Positions 28,001-36,379 are shown, numbered from the stretch's first letter. The stretch: 49,959 bases of DNA from Sediminibacterium salmoneum NBRC 103935 (GCF_000511175.1 NZ_KI866530.1:1250465-1300423), one strand, 5' to 3'. Notes: generated from the letters alone by a model not told the origin. Numbers and translations are program-made.

Positions 28001-28550
28001 TCGCATCCAGTTTATTCTTGGCTTCTTTTTTACGGGTTTTGTAAATGGTAATTCCGGCAGCCTGCTCCAGCATTCTTCTACGGCTATTGTCCTTGTCCTT
28101 GATGATATCATCTACCATTCCCAGTTCAATGATGGCATAGCTGTCTGTACTAACCCCTGTATCCAAAAACAGATTATGGATATCTTTCAAACGACAAGTA
28201 ACATCGTTTAGCCGATACTCACTTTCCCCATTTTTATAAAATCTTCTGGTAACCGTTACTGTACTGAATTCAGTTGGTAACAGGTTCTTGGTATTTTCAA
28301 AAGTCAGACTCACTTCAGCCAGACCACTCGCGCTTCTGGTTTTACTACCATTGAAAACCAGGGCTTCCAGGTTTTCACTTCTTAGGGCAGAAATCTTTTG
28401 CTCTCCAATTACCCAACGAATACTATCGATGATATTGCTTTTACCACATCCGTTTGGTCCGATAATACCGGTAATACCTTCATCGAAGCTCACCACCGTT
28501 TTATCAGCAAAACTTTTAAACCCCTTGATTTCTAATGATTTTAATCTCAC
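25032..28550 (-). CDS. smc: Chromosome segregation ATPase SMC
   Basis: A 1172-residue condensin subunit that loops and organises the chromosome. The N-terminal Walker [11 protein letters not shown] is near residue 32-41. A long coiled coil follows, with a hinge domain at about 500-640 ([21 protein letters not shown] through the [13 protein letters not shown] glycine-rich stretch), and then a second coiled coil. The C-terminal head has the ABC signature [14 protein letters not shown] and Walker [17 protein letters not shown]. The GTG at 28550 (reading [17 protein letters not shown]) is the start, because the family begins at exactly this motif and the 38 upstream codons are AT-rich leader. A near-match -7 box, TATGTTCG, lies at 28572-28579. 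Confidence 0.95.
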   Translation of the reverse strand: MRLKSLEIKGFKSFADKTVVSFDEGITGIIGPNGCGKSNIIDSIRWVIGEQKISALRSENLEALVFNGSKTRSASGLAEVSLTFENTKNLLPTEFSTVTVTRRFYKNGESEYRLNDVTCRLKDIHNLFLDTGVSTDSYAIIELGMVDDIIKDKDNSRRRMLEQAAGITIYKTRKKEAKNKLDATEQDLARIEDLLFEINNQLKTLESQAKKAEKFYEIKKEYKEVAVELAKAALEGFNISYRELTEQQELELDKKMQLEAEIATDEAAIEQEKVAFISQERALQSMQHGFNELQQNLRSTENDKNLASQKLQYLREKENNLKDFLEKAEGQLKTIGDSIEYSQMQVGEEEANLKGLQERVEEAKMEVESKRQIFDEKRSGVDAVRNQYQQFQRNQFDAEKKVAVADTSIQNLQRMQLQLNEEKNNRLQQLSQLQAECAEKEEALEMKRVDLVQLQEQHEKTKEQIFETQQQLEVLRSELADENRKLDAKRNEYNLLKSLIDSMEGYPESIKFLHKNNDWNHNAPILSDIIYVKEEYRAAVENVLEPYLNYYVVNNLEEGLKAVHLLDDNKKGKANFFLLDQFANYQQQTHQPAQTIKALDVIEVDDQYYKLAEYLLGNVYIGENDEAIRNSNGAVVLEKTGKYVKGKFTLTGGSVGLFEGKKIGRAKNLEKLAEEIQDQESVVSLLKADIQAKHNEVITFSDQLKEHAIKATEQEINQLNNQVFAAKNKMENLQAAQQNGEQRLADIDNRLQDEQDAIAETRELLAELNIQLQDTAEQMRNLELDYQESEQAYHFASGQFNETNLQLTRQQSKLTTIKQELIFKENQLNDLHVQIKTNTAQLAEAEQAIVDGVASLQEVEELLLELMRKKEEEELKLNEADQAYYNFRNALQEKESELRLKVKSKEMIDHLVNELKDKLNELKLQLAGMKERLHVEFKIELDEILDQPRTSDTPLEELQAASDRMRKRMDNMGEVNPTAIEAYTEMKKRYDFILEQKNDLVTAKESLLQTILEVEETANQLFLDTFNKVRENFQKVFKALFTEEDTADMLMVNPDNLADTGIEIVAKPKGKRPSSITQLSGGEKTLTATALLFAIYLIKPAPFCILDEVDAPLDDANVGKFTQMIKKFSDNSQFIIVTHNKQTMGAVDVIYGVTMQEPGVSKLVPVDFRSLN

Positions 28551-28815
28551 GTTATCACTATTTAGTACTTGCGAACATAAGTTAAAAGCAGTAGAATTTA
28601 TATAGGGGAAAGCCCATTGTGAATAATAAGTGAAGAAGAAAAACAGCTTCAAACATTCATACAAGGAAACTGCTTTAATTAAATTAATTTAAATAACTAT
28701 TAATCAATTATTTATAATAATTTATTGCAATAAAATATTGCATATATGGATTCAGATTTTACAGGAAGTTATCCACCAAAAACCGTGAATAAATATCCGG
28801 ACCTATATTTGTTTT
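28551..28815. other. 265-base divergent intergenic region, very AT-rich, with DnaA-box-like sites
   Basis: This gap between smc and the first glycosyltransferase holds an extremely AT-rich core (about 28675-28745). It is flanked by one good DnaA-box match on the reverse strand (TTATTCACA, 28618-28626) and two one-mismatch matches (TTATCCACC at 28769-28777; TTATTCACG on the reverse strand at 28784-28792). A 7-bp inverted repeat (TGCAATA/TATTGCA, 28726-28742) lies in the core. It may simply be a divergent promoter region; an origin-like role is speculative. Confidence 0.35.
28804..28811 (+). promoter_or_regulatory. -7 box (TATATTTG) abutting the first glycosyltransferase start
   Basis: A full TAnnTTTG match ends only 4 bases before the ATG at 28816. 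If used, the transcript would be leaderless or would begin inside the gene. Confidence 0.35.
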
Positions 28816-30024
28816 ATGCCATCCATCGTCTTTACGGTAACGAATGAAATTTGCTACGACCAGCGAATGCAAAGAATCTGCAGTTCGCTTGCTGCCAATG
28901 GATATGCAGTCACCATTATTGGTGTAAAGCGATCAGAAAATAAAGCTATTCCAATCCCCCCATTCTATGGAATCCCCTATCAGCAGAAATTAATCAGGTG
29001 CCTTTTTCTGAAAGGCCCTCTATTTTATATAGAATTTAATATTAGATTATATATTATATTATGTTGGTTATCATATGATATTGCATGTGCAATTGATCTG
29101 GATACAGTCTTACCTGTACTGGCTGCAACTGCCATCAGAAGAAAGAAAAGGGTATACGATGCCCATGAATTCTTTACTGAAATGAAGGAAGTCAGAACCC
29201 GACCCATCATTTCGGCCATCTGGAGAACCATTGAACGGATCAGTTTGCCCCATTTCAGGAGAGGATACACGGTGAATCAGGACCTATCTGACCTGTTTTA
29301 TCAACGACTTCAAATTAAATATGAAGTAATCAGAAACCTCCCTTCCGTCTCTATTTCCGGTCTTTCAGCTAAGGATCAGCTAGGGAAAATGCCCGCCGTT
29401 TTGGCAGAACATGAACAGGAAGTGGGTAAAAAAGCATCTATATTTAATTCAGATAAACTAAATCAACTCATTAATAATCAAGTCAAAGATAAATTTATTA
29501 TATATCAGGGAGCTGTTAACCATGGTAGGGGATTTGAAAACCTGATTCCGGCCATGCAAAAGGTAAATGCTCCCCTCCTTATTGTGGGTACTGGTAACTT
29601 TCAGGAGGAAGTTGAGCATTTGATTGATCAGTACAACCTGTCTGAAAAGGTTTTTCTGCATCCCCCCATTCCCCCTGCTGAGCTAAAACAACTGACCCCC
29701 CTTGCTCATTTTGGAATTACTATTTTTGAACCGGATGGGGTGAATCAATATTACTCTCTGGCCAACCGCTTTTTCGATTATATGGCAGCAGGCATTCCAC
29801 AGGTCTGTGTAAATTATCCTGCTTATGCTGAAATAGGCCAACAATATCCTTTTGCCTTGTTAATCAATGACATTGAAAAAGATACACTGAGCAATGCAAT
29901 GAACAATTTACTCTCCGATACTGTTTTGTATAACAGTTTAAAGCTGGTCTGCCCCGAAGCCACCAAAAACCTGAATTGGGAAAAAGAGTCGGAGCGGTTA
30001 CTGGCATTTTACAGGAGTTTATAA
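28816..30024 (+). CDS. Glycosyltransferase, GT4-like (GT-B fold)
   Basis: A 402-residue cytoplasmic GT-B enzyme that transfers a sugar from a nucleotide donor. The N-terminal half has the start VFTVTNEICYDQRMQRICSSLAANGY and RVYDAHEFFTEM. The donor-binding half has FIIYQGAVNHGRGFENLIPAM and LLIVGTGNFQEEVEHLI (about 240-270), and later the E-x7-E-like region (ITIFEPDGVNQYYSLANRFFDYMAAGIP). That matches the GT4 group; donor and acceptor are unknown. Alternative starts downstream (Met at residue 18) would remove the first beta strand, so the ATG at 28816 is kept. It ends two bases before the next glycosyltransferase. Confidence 0.85.
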   Translation: MPSIVFTVTNEICYDQRMQRICSSLAANGYAVTIIGVKRSENKAIPIPPFYGIPYQQKLIRCLFLKGPLFYIEFNIRLYIILCWLSYDIACAIDLDTVLPVLAATAIRRKKRVYDAHEFFTEMKEVRTRPIISAIWRTIERISLPHFRRGYTVNQDLSDLFYQRLQIKYEVIRNLPSVSISGLSAKDQLGKMPAVLAEHEQEVGKKASIFNSDKLNQLINNQVKDKFIIYQGAVNHGRGFENLIPAMQKVNAPLLIVGTGNFQEEVEHLIDQYNLSEKVFLHPPIPPAELKQLTPLAHFGITIFEPDGVNQYYSLANRFFDYMAAGIPQVCVNYPAYAEIGQQYPFALLINDIEKDTLSNAMNNLLSDTVLYNSLKLVCPEATKNLNWEKESERLLAFYRSL

Positions 30025-30025
30025 T

Positions 30026-31153
30026 TTGGAAAAGCACTTACATATTATCGCCTTTGATGTTCCTTACCCTGCCGATTACGGGGGTGCCTGTGACGTTTTT
30101 TATAAACTCCCGGCTTTTCAGAAAGAAGGCATAAAAGTTCATTTACATTGTTTTGAATACGGCCGGGGTCAGCAAACAGCACTCAATTCCTACTGTGAAT
30201 CGGTACATTATTACCCCCGCGTTCAGGGTCATAAGGGTTTTTCAAGCACCCTGCCTTATATCGTGAGTAGCCGGATTAATGAAAGCCTGTATCAGAATTT
30301 GCTACAGGACAATTATCCCATTTTCATGGAGGGGGTGCATTGTACTTATTTACTGCATGATTCCCGATTCAAAAACAGGGATTGTTTTGTGAGGTTGCAC
30401 AATGTAGAATACCGTTATTACCAGGATTTATATAAAAATGCCAGTTCACCTTTAAAGAAAGCCTATTACTGGAATGAATCGAGGTTATTGAAAAAATACG
30501 AAGCCGATCTGGCGGGCAGGGCTACTTTCTGGGGTGTAAAGGAGGCGGATAACAATGTATATAGGAGTGAGTTTGGCTGTAAGAATATAGAAGAACTACC
30601 CCTGTATATTCCCAACTGGGAATTAACCGCACCAGAGGGCATTGGCTCTTATTGCTTATACCACGGGGACCTGAGTGTTGAAGCGAATGAAAAAGCAGCG
30701 ACCTGGTTGCTGGAAAAAGTATTTAAAAATTTAGAGATCCCGCTAGTAATCGCCGGTAAAAATCCCTCCGAAAAACTAAAGAAACTGGCTTATTCCAGTA
30801 GATTCTCCTGCTTGGTTGCCAACCCTTCAGAAAAGGAGATGCAGGATATGATTGCCAAAGCCCATATCAATGTACTACCGGCTTATATAAGCACGGGGAT
30901 GAAATTCAAATTGCTGAATGCACTTTTCAATGGAAGGCATGTAGTGGTGAACGAAGCAATGATTGCAGATTCCGGATTGGAACCACTTTGCCATACAGGC
31001 ACAACAGCCAATGCTTTTAAGGAAATTATTATGCAGCTCTATCACCAGCCTTTCTCGGAAGAGGAAATCAGATTAAGAAATAAATGGCTGGTTCCCCGAT
31101 TCAATAATACCGCCAATGCCAAAAAACAAGTTGGCTGGATTTGGGGAAAATAA
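30026..31153 (+). CDS. Second glycosyltransferase, GT-B fold
   Basis: A 375-residue protein starting at a TTG (30026), with AGGAG about 10 bases upstream inside the previous gene. The start HIIAFDVPYPADYGGACDVFYKLPAFQKEGIKVHLHCFEYG is the usual first Rossmann strand and glycine turn of GT-B enzymes. SYCLYHGDLSVEANEKAATWL and IPLVIAGKNPSEKLKKLA form the donor-binding half. Unlike its neighbour it has no clear E-x7-E motif; STGMKFKLLNALFNGRHVVVNEAM stands in that place. The two genes are one base apart and probably act on the same glycan, perhaps a capsule, O-glycan or exopolysaccharide, though no other pathway genes are nearby. Confidence 0.82.
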   Translation: MEKHLHIIAFDVPYPADYGGACDVFYKLPAFQKEGIKVHLHCFEYGRGQQTALNSYCESVHYYPRVQGHKGFSSTLPYIVSSRINESLYQNLLQDNYPIFMEGVHCTYLLHDSRFKNRDCFVRLHNVEYRYYQDLYKNASSPLKKAYYWNESRLLKKYEADLAGRATFWGVKEADNNVYRSEFGCKNIEELPLYIPNWELTAPEGIGSYCLYHGDLSVEANEKAATWLLEKVFKNLEIPLVIAGKNPSEKLKKLAYSSRFSCLVANPSEKEMQDMIAKAHINVLPAYISTGMKFKLLNALFNGRHVVVNEAMIADSGLEPLCHTGTTANAFKEIIMQLYHQPFSEEEIRLRNKWLVPRFNNTANAKKQVGWIWGK

Positions 31154-31182
31154 GAAATTACAATTGATTGTTTCACCTTAGG

Positions 31183-31875
31183 TTAGTGTGCCGCCATTTG
31201 CGCTGCGCTATCTGCAACTTTCCCGTTTTCGGTTTTCAGCATTCTGCTGGGATAGCGGTTGATCACAATAAAATCGTGTGTTGCCATTACCACAGATGTA
31301 CCATAGTCGCGGGCAATCTGGAAAAGCAACTGCATAATTTCATCACTGGTTTCCGGATCCAGATTACCAGTAGGTTCATCCGCCAAAATGAGTTTAGGGG
31401 AGTTAAGCAGGGCGCGGGCAATTTCAACCCTTTGTTGTTCGCCACCACTCATTTCAAAAGGCATTTTAAAGCCTTTACTTTTTAAGCCCACTTTATCTAA
31501 AACGTCGTTGATTTTTTCTTCAATTAATCTTTCGTCTTTCCAGCCGGTTGCTTTCAAAACGAATTTCAGATTCTCGTGTACATTTCTGTCTGTGAGCAAT
31601 TGAAAATCCTGAAACACTACGCCGAGGTTTCTTCTCAGGAAGGGAACTTTTTTCCAGTCCATTCCTCTTAAATCAAAACCAACCACAGATGCTTCCCCTT
31701 CGGTTAATGTAAGCTCACCGTATAAGGTTTTTAACAAACTACTCTTGCCCGTTCCTGTTTTACCTACTAAGTAAACAAACTCACCTTTGTTGATGGTAAA
31801 GTTTACATCCTGTAAAATCAGGCTGCTGCCCTGATAAATATTCACATGCTTTAAAGAGACAACGGTTTCAGACAT
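31183..31875 (-). CDS. ftsE: FtsE-like ABC transporter ATPase
   Basis: A 230-residue ATPase that, with the FtsX membrane partner, controls cell-wall hydrolases at division in other bacteria. Walker A is [10 protein letters not shown], the Q-loop is [17 protein letters not shown], the signature is [16 protein letters not shown] and Walker B is [12 protein letters not shown], followed by the switch histidine in MATHDF. FtsE-like features are the DRNVHENL region and short length. The frame is open to 31884; ATG 31875 is preferred because the promoter box (31897-31904) would leave almost no leader for the upstream ATG. No ftsX is adjacent; the broken FtsX-type gene at 2004 is far away and more like LolE. 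Confidence 0.88.
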   Translation of the reverse strand: MSETVVSLKHVNIYQGSSLILQDVNFTINKGEFVYLVGKTGTGKSSLLKTLYGELTLTEGEASVVGFDLRGMDWKKVPFLRRNLGVVFQDFQLLTDRNVHENLKFVLKATGWKDERLIEEKINDVLDKVGLKSKGFKMPFEMSGGEQQRVEIARALLNSPKLILADEPTGNLDPETSDEIMQLLFQIARDYGTSVVMATHDFIVINRYPSRMLKTENGKVADSAAQMAAH

Positions 31876-31896
31876 AGTATGCATTAAATAGTGTTA

Positions 31897-31904
31897 CAAA
31901 TATA
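31897..31904 (-). promoter_or_regulatory. -7 box (TATATTTG) for ftsE
   Basis: Reverse strand TATATTTG, full consensus, 21 bases upstream of the chosen ATG and after the end of purM. Confidence 0.55.
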
Positions 31905-31927
31905 AGTGCTGACGCCTCAATTAAAGG

Positions 31928-33109
31928 TTAATATTGATAAAAGACTTCCCCAAAACCTCCCTTGAGGGTTAAGGAAGATTTTCCGTTCTGTGAAGCTTCT
32001 ACCCTGCCCACAATCTGCGCTTCTATTCCCAGTTCTGCAGCAATGGCAATCAGGGATGCAGCGGTTGTTTCATTGGTAAAGATTTCCAGGCGGTGCCCCA
32101 TATTGAAAACCTGATACATTTCTTTGTTGTCGGCACCTGAGTTCTCCTGAATGATTTTGAAAATCGGTGGAGGATCAAACAGGTTATCCTTAACAATATG
32201 CAATGGCTTGTGCAGGTATTTCATGCATTTGGTTTGACCTCCGCCGCTGCAATGAATGGCACCGTGAATATCGCTGAAATGCAGATCCAGTATTTTTTTC
32301 ATCAAAGGCGCATAGGTTCTGGTGGGCGACAATAATAATTTGCCAACCGGAATTTTTTCTCCTTTCACATTTACTATATCGGTCATTTTATTCTTACCGA
32401 TGTACACCACCTTATCCTGGAGTTTGGGTTCAAAGGTTTCCGGATATTGGCGGGCATACATTTTATCCAATACATCATGACGGGCACTGGTTAATCCATT
32501 GCTTCCCAATCCGCTATTGTATTCTGTTTCATAGTGTGCTTTACCCGCACTGGCAAAACCCACAATTACATCACCCTCCTGAATTTTATCGTTCGTAATC
32601 AGTTTATCCTTGGGCCAGCGGGAAGTCATGGTACCGTTCACGGCAACTGTTCTGACTACATCACCTACATCAGCGGTTTCACCACCGAGGTAATGAATGT
32701 TTACGCCATATTCTTTCAGGGTATTAAAAAATTCCTGTGTACCATTGATAATGGCTTCCAGCACATCCCCATTGATCAGCATTTTATTTCTGTCGATGGT
32801 ACTGGAAAACAACAACTGATCAGTTACTCCAACGCATAACAAATCGTCGAGATTCATGGCTACCGCATCCTGAGCTATTCCTTTCCATACACTAATATCT
32901 CCGGTTTCTTTCCAGTATAAATAAGCCAGAATACTCTTGGTACCTGCCCCATCCGCATGCATGATATTAACCCAGGCAGGGTCGTTACACAAAAAGTCGG
33001 GATAGATCTTACAGAATGCATGGGCATATAAACCCTGGTCTAATTTCTGAATGGCCTGATGCACTTCTTCTTTTTGTGCAGAAACCCCTCTTTGTGCGTA
33101 TAAAGACAT
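31928..33109 (-). CDS. purM: Phosphoribosylformylglycinamidine cyclo-ligase (AIR synthase)
   Basis: A 393-residue ATP-dependent enzyme of purine biosynthesis that closes the imidazole ring to give AIR. The N-terminal half has IMHADGAGTKSILAYLYWKETGD and DAVAMNLDDLLCVGV, and the middle has HYLGGETADVGDVVRTVAVNG, typical of the PurM/AIRS fold. The C-terminal half has IHGAIHCSGGGQTKCMKYL and VFNMGHRLEIF. The frame starts 14 codons further upstream, but ATG 33109 (MSLYAQRGVSAQKEEV) fits the family and the promoter box at 33141. The protein is of the long Bacteroidota type, about 50 residues longer than E. coli PurM. Confidence 0.93.
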   Translation of the reverse strand: MSLYAQRGVSAQKEEVHQAIQKLDQGLYAHAFCKIYPDFLCNDPAWVNIMHADGAGTKSILAYLYWKETGDISVWKGIAQDAVAMNLDDLLCVGVTDQLLFSSTIDRNKMLINGDVLEAIINGTQEFFNTLKEYGVNIHYLGGETADVGDVVRTVAVNGTMTSRWPKDKLITNDKIQEGDVIVGFASAGKAHYETEYNSGLGSNGLTSARHDVLDKMYARQYPETFEPKLQDKVVYIGKNKMTDIVNVKGEKIPVGKLLLSPTRTYAPLMKKILDLHFSDIHGAIHCSGGGQTKCMKYLHKPLHIVKDNLFDPPPIFKIIQENSGADNKEMYQVFNMGHRLEIFTNETTAASLIAIAAELGIEAQIVGRVEASQNGKSSLTLKGGFGEVFYQY

Positions 33110-33140
33110 GAATGGATGTTTTGAAAGTATGGAATGGGTG

Positions 33141-33148
33141 CAAAGGTA
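33141..33148 (-). promoter_or_regulatory. -7 box (TACCTTTG) for purM
   Basis: Reverse strand GTACCTTTGCACC, full consensus, 31 bases upstream of the ATG at 33109. It supports the shorter start. Confidence 0.6.
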
Positions 33149-33193
33149 CAAAAACGAGGTATCTTACCGGCAGGAACTTTGGCAGGGACTCCG

Positions 33194-33201
33194 TACTTTT
33201 G
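33194..33201 (+). promoter_or_regulatory. -7 box (TACTTTTG) for ribF
   Basis: TACTTTTGCGCC, full consensus, ending 8 bases before the ATG at 33210, so the leader would be only a few bases. It excludes use of the upstream start codons in this frame. Confidence 0.6.
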
Positions 33202-33209
33202 CGCCGATT

Positions 33210-34139
33210 ATGAAGGTATATCGTGAATTGGCAAACGACTTGCCCGCGTTCAGGAACGCGGTGATTACCATTGGCACATTTGACGGGGTTCATCAGGGAC
33301 ACCAGCAGATTTTGCAACAAATGAAATCGGAAGCAGCCCGTGTGAATGGAGAGACCGTTATTATTACTTTCCATCCGCATCCGCGCAAAATTGTTTCTTC
33401 TGTTCCCGGAGACATAAAGCTAATCAATACCCTTGAGGAAAAGACCGCTTTATTAGAGCAGGCGGGTATTGACAACCTGGTAGTAATTCCTTTTGATCAT
33501 CAGTTTTCCAATCAATCAGCGGATGACTATGTACAAAACTTTTTATACCACTATTTCAAACCCAGCGTAATTATTATTGGTTACGATCATCGTTTTGGAA
33601 AAGGCAGAACGGGGGATTATCACTTGCTGGAAAAATATGGCCGCGAACTGGGATTTGAAGTGAAAGAGATTTCAGAGGAAATGCTGAACCAGGTAGTGAT
33701 TAGTTCTACCCGCATCAGAGAAGCTTTATTAAACAACGATATTGATACCGCCAATCATTTCCTAGGCTATGCTTATTTCTTTGAGGGTTTGGTGGTAGAA
33801 GGAAATAAAATCGGCAGAACCATTGGCTTCCCAACAGCCAATCTACATATCAGCAGTGAAGAAAAACTGATCCCTGCCAATGGCGTGTATGCGGTGAAAA
33901 TTCAGCTGGGTCAGGAGTCTTTTGTGGGCATGATGAATATTGGTGTAAGGCCAACAGTAGACGGAAAGAAACGCGTGATTGAAGTAAATATTTTCAATTT
34001 CAACAGAGATATCTACGGAAATCAACTCATCATCCGTATTGAAAAATTCCTTCGTGGCGAAGTGAAATTCAATGGGCTGGAGGAATTAAAAGCCCAGTTG
34101 AATGCGGACAGAAACCAGGCGATGGAATTTTTTGCATAA
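33210..34139 (+). CDS. ribF: Bifunctional riboflavin kinase / FAD synthetase
   Basis: A 309-residue enzyme that phosphorylates riboflavin to FMN and adenylates FMN to FAD. The N-terminal nucleotidyltransferase half has TIGTFDGVHQGHQQIL near residues 19-34, FHPHPRKIV near 52-60 and the ISSTRIREAL loop. The C-terminal kinase half has GRTIGFPTANL near 204-214 and later the long strand GVYAVKIQLG. The frame is open 34 codons further upstream, overlapping purM, but the promoter box at 33194-33201 fixes the ATG at 33210. It is transcribed divergently from purM. Confidence 0.95.
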   Translation: MKVYRELANDLPAFRNAVITIGTFDGVHQGHQQILQQMKSEAARVNGETVIITFHPHPRKIVSSVPGDIKLINTLEEKTALLEQAGIDNLVVIPFDHQFSNQSADDYVQNFLYHYFKPSVIIIGYDHRFGKGRTGDYHLLEKYGRELGFEVKEISEEMLNQVVISSTRIREALLNNDIDTANHFLGYAYFFEGLVVEGNKIGRTIGFPTANLHISSEEKLIPANGVYAVKIQLGQESFVGMMNIGVRPTVDGKKRVIEVNIFNFNRDIYGNQLIIRIEKFLRGEVKFNGLEELKAQLNADRNQAMEFFA

Positions 34140-34179
34140 TAATGTAAACGAAACTATTTAAACACAGAGACTGAGAAGT

Positions 34180-34192
34180 CGCGCGGAGCGCG
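34180..34192. repeat. GC-rich hairpin (CGCGC-GGA-GCGCG) between convergent ribF and holA
   Basis: A perfect 5-bp all-GC stem with a 3-base loop in an otherwise AT-rich 62-base gap. There is no adjacent T run in either direction, so it is not a standard terminator. The flank CACAGAGACTGAGAAGTC is unlike the rest of the intergenic DNA here. Confidence 0.45.
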
Positions 34193-34201
34193 GGTTCGAA
34201 C

Positions 34202-35203
34202 TTAGGCCATTATTTTTACTACCAGTTCTTTCATGAGACCCGCGTCATTGGCGGAACCATTGTGTACACCCAGGCTGCGCAAATTGTATTCGTGCAATAG
34301 TAAAAGCACTTTTTCCACTGCTGCATAATCATACTTGCGCGCGGCGGCGTAATAGTCTTTTACAAAAAATGGAGAAACACCCAACGCCGCCGCAGCAGCG
34401 GTCTCATTCTTATCCGGCAAAGACAAGAGCACGTATAGCTTACTAAAGAAATTATAGATGGAGGGCAATATCAATTGAATAGGCCCCGCTTTAGGATTCG
34501 ATTCAAAGTATTGAATGATGCGAATGGATTTGGCCAGGTCTTTCTGCGCCACAGCTGCCTGCAATTCAAAAGCATTGAATTCCTTGCTTACGCCGATAAA
34601 ATTCTCCACGTCTTCTTCAACGATGGATTTGCGCGTGCCCATATTGAGCATGAGCTTTTCAATTTCATTTTCAATTCTGCTTAAATCGTTACCAATATGG
34701 TCTACCAGCATGGCCAATGCCTTAGGTGTAATAGTGAGTCCATGATTTTTTATCATCTGACCTGCCCAATCCGGTAGCTGGTTATCATATAGTTTTTTGG
34801 TGGTAAGTACTTCTGCTTTTGTCTTTTTTAAAGCAGTGGCCAGTTTCCCCCTACCATCCACTTTCTTTTCCTTGTGGCTCACCACAAAAATGGTTGAAGC
34901 CAGCGGTTGCTCAATATAACCGATAAGTTTTTCCAGGTCTTTCATCTGCTGCGCCTCTTTCAGAATAACCACCTGCTTATCTCCAAACATGGGATAGCGC
35001 TTGCAGGCATTCACGACCTCAGCCCAATCGGCATCTTTTCCGTAAAAAACACTCAGATTGAATTCTGCTTCAGCCGGAGAAAGCAATTTTTTCTCAGCAT
35101 AATCCACCAATACATCAATAAAATAAGCTTCTTCACCTTCCAGCCAATAAACAGGCTTAAAGCTGCTCTTTTTCCAATCCGATAAAATTTTCTCAGCAGA
35201 CAT
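34202..35203 (-). CDS. holA: DNA polymerase III delta subunit
   Basis: A 333-residue clamp-loader subunit that opens the beta clamp. The AAA+-like fold of delta is seen in FKPVYWLEGEEAYFIDVLVDYAE (residues 14-36), VVILKEAQQMKDLEKLIGYIEQPLASTIFVVSHKEKKVDGRGK, and the helical C-terminal collar domain with FNAFELQAAVAQKDLAKSIRIIQYF. As usual for delta, no Walker A is present. ATG 35203 is chosen over the open frame to 35320 because the family starts near this point and a near-consensus box (CATCTTTG) ends 4 bases before it. It is convergent with ribF and divergent from the coiled-coil gene. Confidence 0.92.
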   Translation of the reverse strand: MSAEKILSDWKKSSFKPVYWLEGEEAYFIDVLVDYAEKKLLSPAEAEFNLSVFYGKDADWAEVVNACKRYPMFGDKQVVILKEAQQMKDLEKLIGYIEQPLASTIFVVSHKEKKVDGRGKLATALKKTKAEVLTTKKLYDNQLPDWAGQMIKNHGLTITPKALAMLVDHIGNDLSRIENEIEKLMLNMGTRKSIVEEDVENFIGVSKEFNAFELQAAVAQKDLAKSIRIIQYFESNPKAGPIQLILPSIYNFFSKLYVLLSLPDKNETAAAAALGVSPFFVKDYYAAARKYDYAAVEKVLLLLHEYNLRSLGVHNGSANDAGLMKELVVKIMA

Positions 35204-35207
35204 GGCG

Positions 35208-35215
35208 CAAAGATG
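35208..35215 (-). promoter_or_regulatory. Near-consensus -7 box (CATCTTTG) touching the holA start
   Basis: Reverse strand CATCTTTGCGCC then ATG. One mismatch to TAnnTTTG but the same TTTGCGCC continuation as ribF and prfC. It implies a leaderless message. Confidence 0.35.
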
Positions 35216-35343
35216 CTGAACCCCAAAGGATTTTCCATAGTCCAAAAGGCTTTTTTGTACACAATTTTCAAGGCTTTTTTTATTTTGGCACGGTTTTGGA
35301 AAATAGGAGTCGAGAAGCAATCAATCATTAAAAAATCGAAACT

Positions 35344-36309
35344 ATGAGTACAGTAAACAATGGCGCCGCGCCAGATAACCGCAAGACCATTTATGGTATA
35401 TTAATTGCCGCTTTGGTATTAACCTGGGGCTATATTTTCTACGATAAAAGCCAGACTCAGGATACCATTCAAGGGTTGGAAACCAAAATCAGCAATGTAG
35501 ACAGTGCAAGATTGGCTATTCAGCAGGAATTCATGAATGTTTCTGCAAAAGCAGATTCCCTAACCAAGGATAACCTTGAATTACAGGGTGATTTGGCTGA
35601 TAGAAATGCAGATATCCAGAAGTTGAAAGGCAATATCAGTTCCATTTTAAAGATGCGCAATGCAACTGAAAAGGAATTAGCAGAAGCCAAGCAATTGATT
35701 GGAGAATTAAACGGAAAGATTGACGGTCTGTTTGCAGAAATTGAAAAACTAAAAGGTGAAAACCTTCAGTTAACCAATGCCAACGAGCAATTGAATACAG
35801 AGAAAACCCAGTTAACCGCTGATAAGCAGAACTTGGAGTCTACCCTTAATACAACCAAGACCGAAAAGAAACAACTGGAAGATAAAGTAGACGTAGCTTC
35901 TACTTTACACGCGTCCAATATTGGTATTAATGCAATTAACATTAAAAACTCAGGCAAGGAAAAAGAAACCACCACTGCAAAACGTGCTGATTTAATCAGA
36001 ATTTCTTTTGTAATTGATGAAAACAGAATCACTCCTTCCGGTACCAAAGAATTTTATGTAGTGGTTACCGCTCCTGATGGAAAAATAATTACAGAGGGCA
36101 CAAATTTCAATACAAGAGAAGAAGGAAGCCGTCCTTATACCAATAAAGTATCTGTAAACTACGAGCAGAACAAAGCCATCCCGGTAAGTTTTGACTGGAA
36201 GCAAAAAGATGCTTACAAAGAAGGAGACTACAAAATTGAAATTTATAATAACGGATTTAAAATAGGTCAGGGTATTAAAACCTTGAAGAAAGGTGGATTA
36301 TTTAGTTAA
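35344..36309 (+). CDS. Membrane-anchored coiled-coil protein of unknown function
   Basis: A 321-residue protein with a short cytoplasmic start and one membrane helix (about residues 16-33, YGILIAALVLTWGYIFYD). Residues 38-180 then form a continuous coiled coil (for example LETKISNVDSARLAIQQEF and NLQLTNANEQLNTEKTQL). A C-terminal globular domain from about 205 contains DLIRISFVIDENRITPSGTKEFYVVV and YKIEIYNNGFKIGQG. No enzyme motif or known family was recognised. It stands alone, with a strong terminator after it. It could be a periplasmic spacer or scaffold, but no function is claimed. Confidence 0.8.
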   Translation: MSTVNNGAAPDNRKTIYGILIAALVLTWGYIFYDKSQTQDTIQGLETKISNVDSARLAIQQEFMNVSAKADSLTKDNLELQGDLADRNADIQKLKGNISSILKMRNATEKELAEAKQLIGELNGKIDGLFAEIEKLKGENLQLTNANEQLNTEKTQLTADKQNLESTLNTTKTEKKQLEDKVDVASTLHASNIGINAINIKNSGKEKETTTAKRADLIRISFVIDENRITPSGTKEFYVVVTAPDGKIITEGTNFNTREEGSRPYTNKVSVNYEQNKAIPVSFDWKQKDAYKEGDYKIEIYNNGFKIGQGIKTLKKGGLFS

Positions 36310-36347
36310 TCCTACAGTTAGTTAGTTTAGCAAGCAATCGTGAAAGA

Positions 36348-36379
36348 GCCGCCCCACAATTTGGGGCGGTTTCTTTTTT
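36348..36379 (+). terminator. Strong rho-independent terminator after the coiled-coil gene
   Basis: A GC-rich stem (36348-36356 with 36362-36370, GCCGCCCCA and its complement) with a 5-base loop, followed by TTCTTTTTT to 36379. It lies 39 bases past the stop. Confidence 0.92.

Noticed and set aside
26162..28605. Several open frames antisense to smc
   Set aside because: No start context, promoter or family match; they mirror the strong codon bias of smc.
28551..28664. 38-codon N-terminal extension of SMC
   Set aside because: AT-rich leader with no family match; SMC begins at the [13 protein letters not shown] motif with the GTG at 28550.
34188..34205. tRNA T-loop-like bases (GGGTTCGAAC)
   Set aside because: No matching stem on the other side, no acceptor or anticodon arm nearby; chance match.
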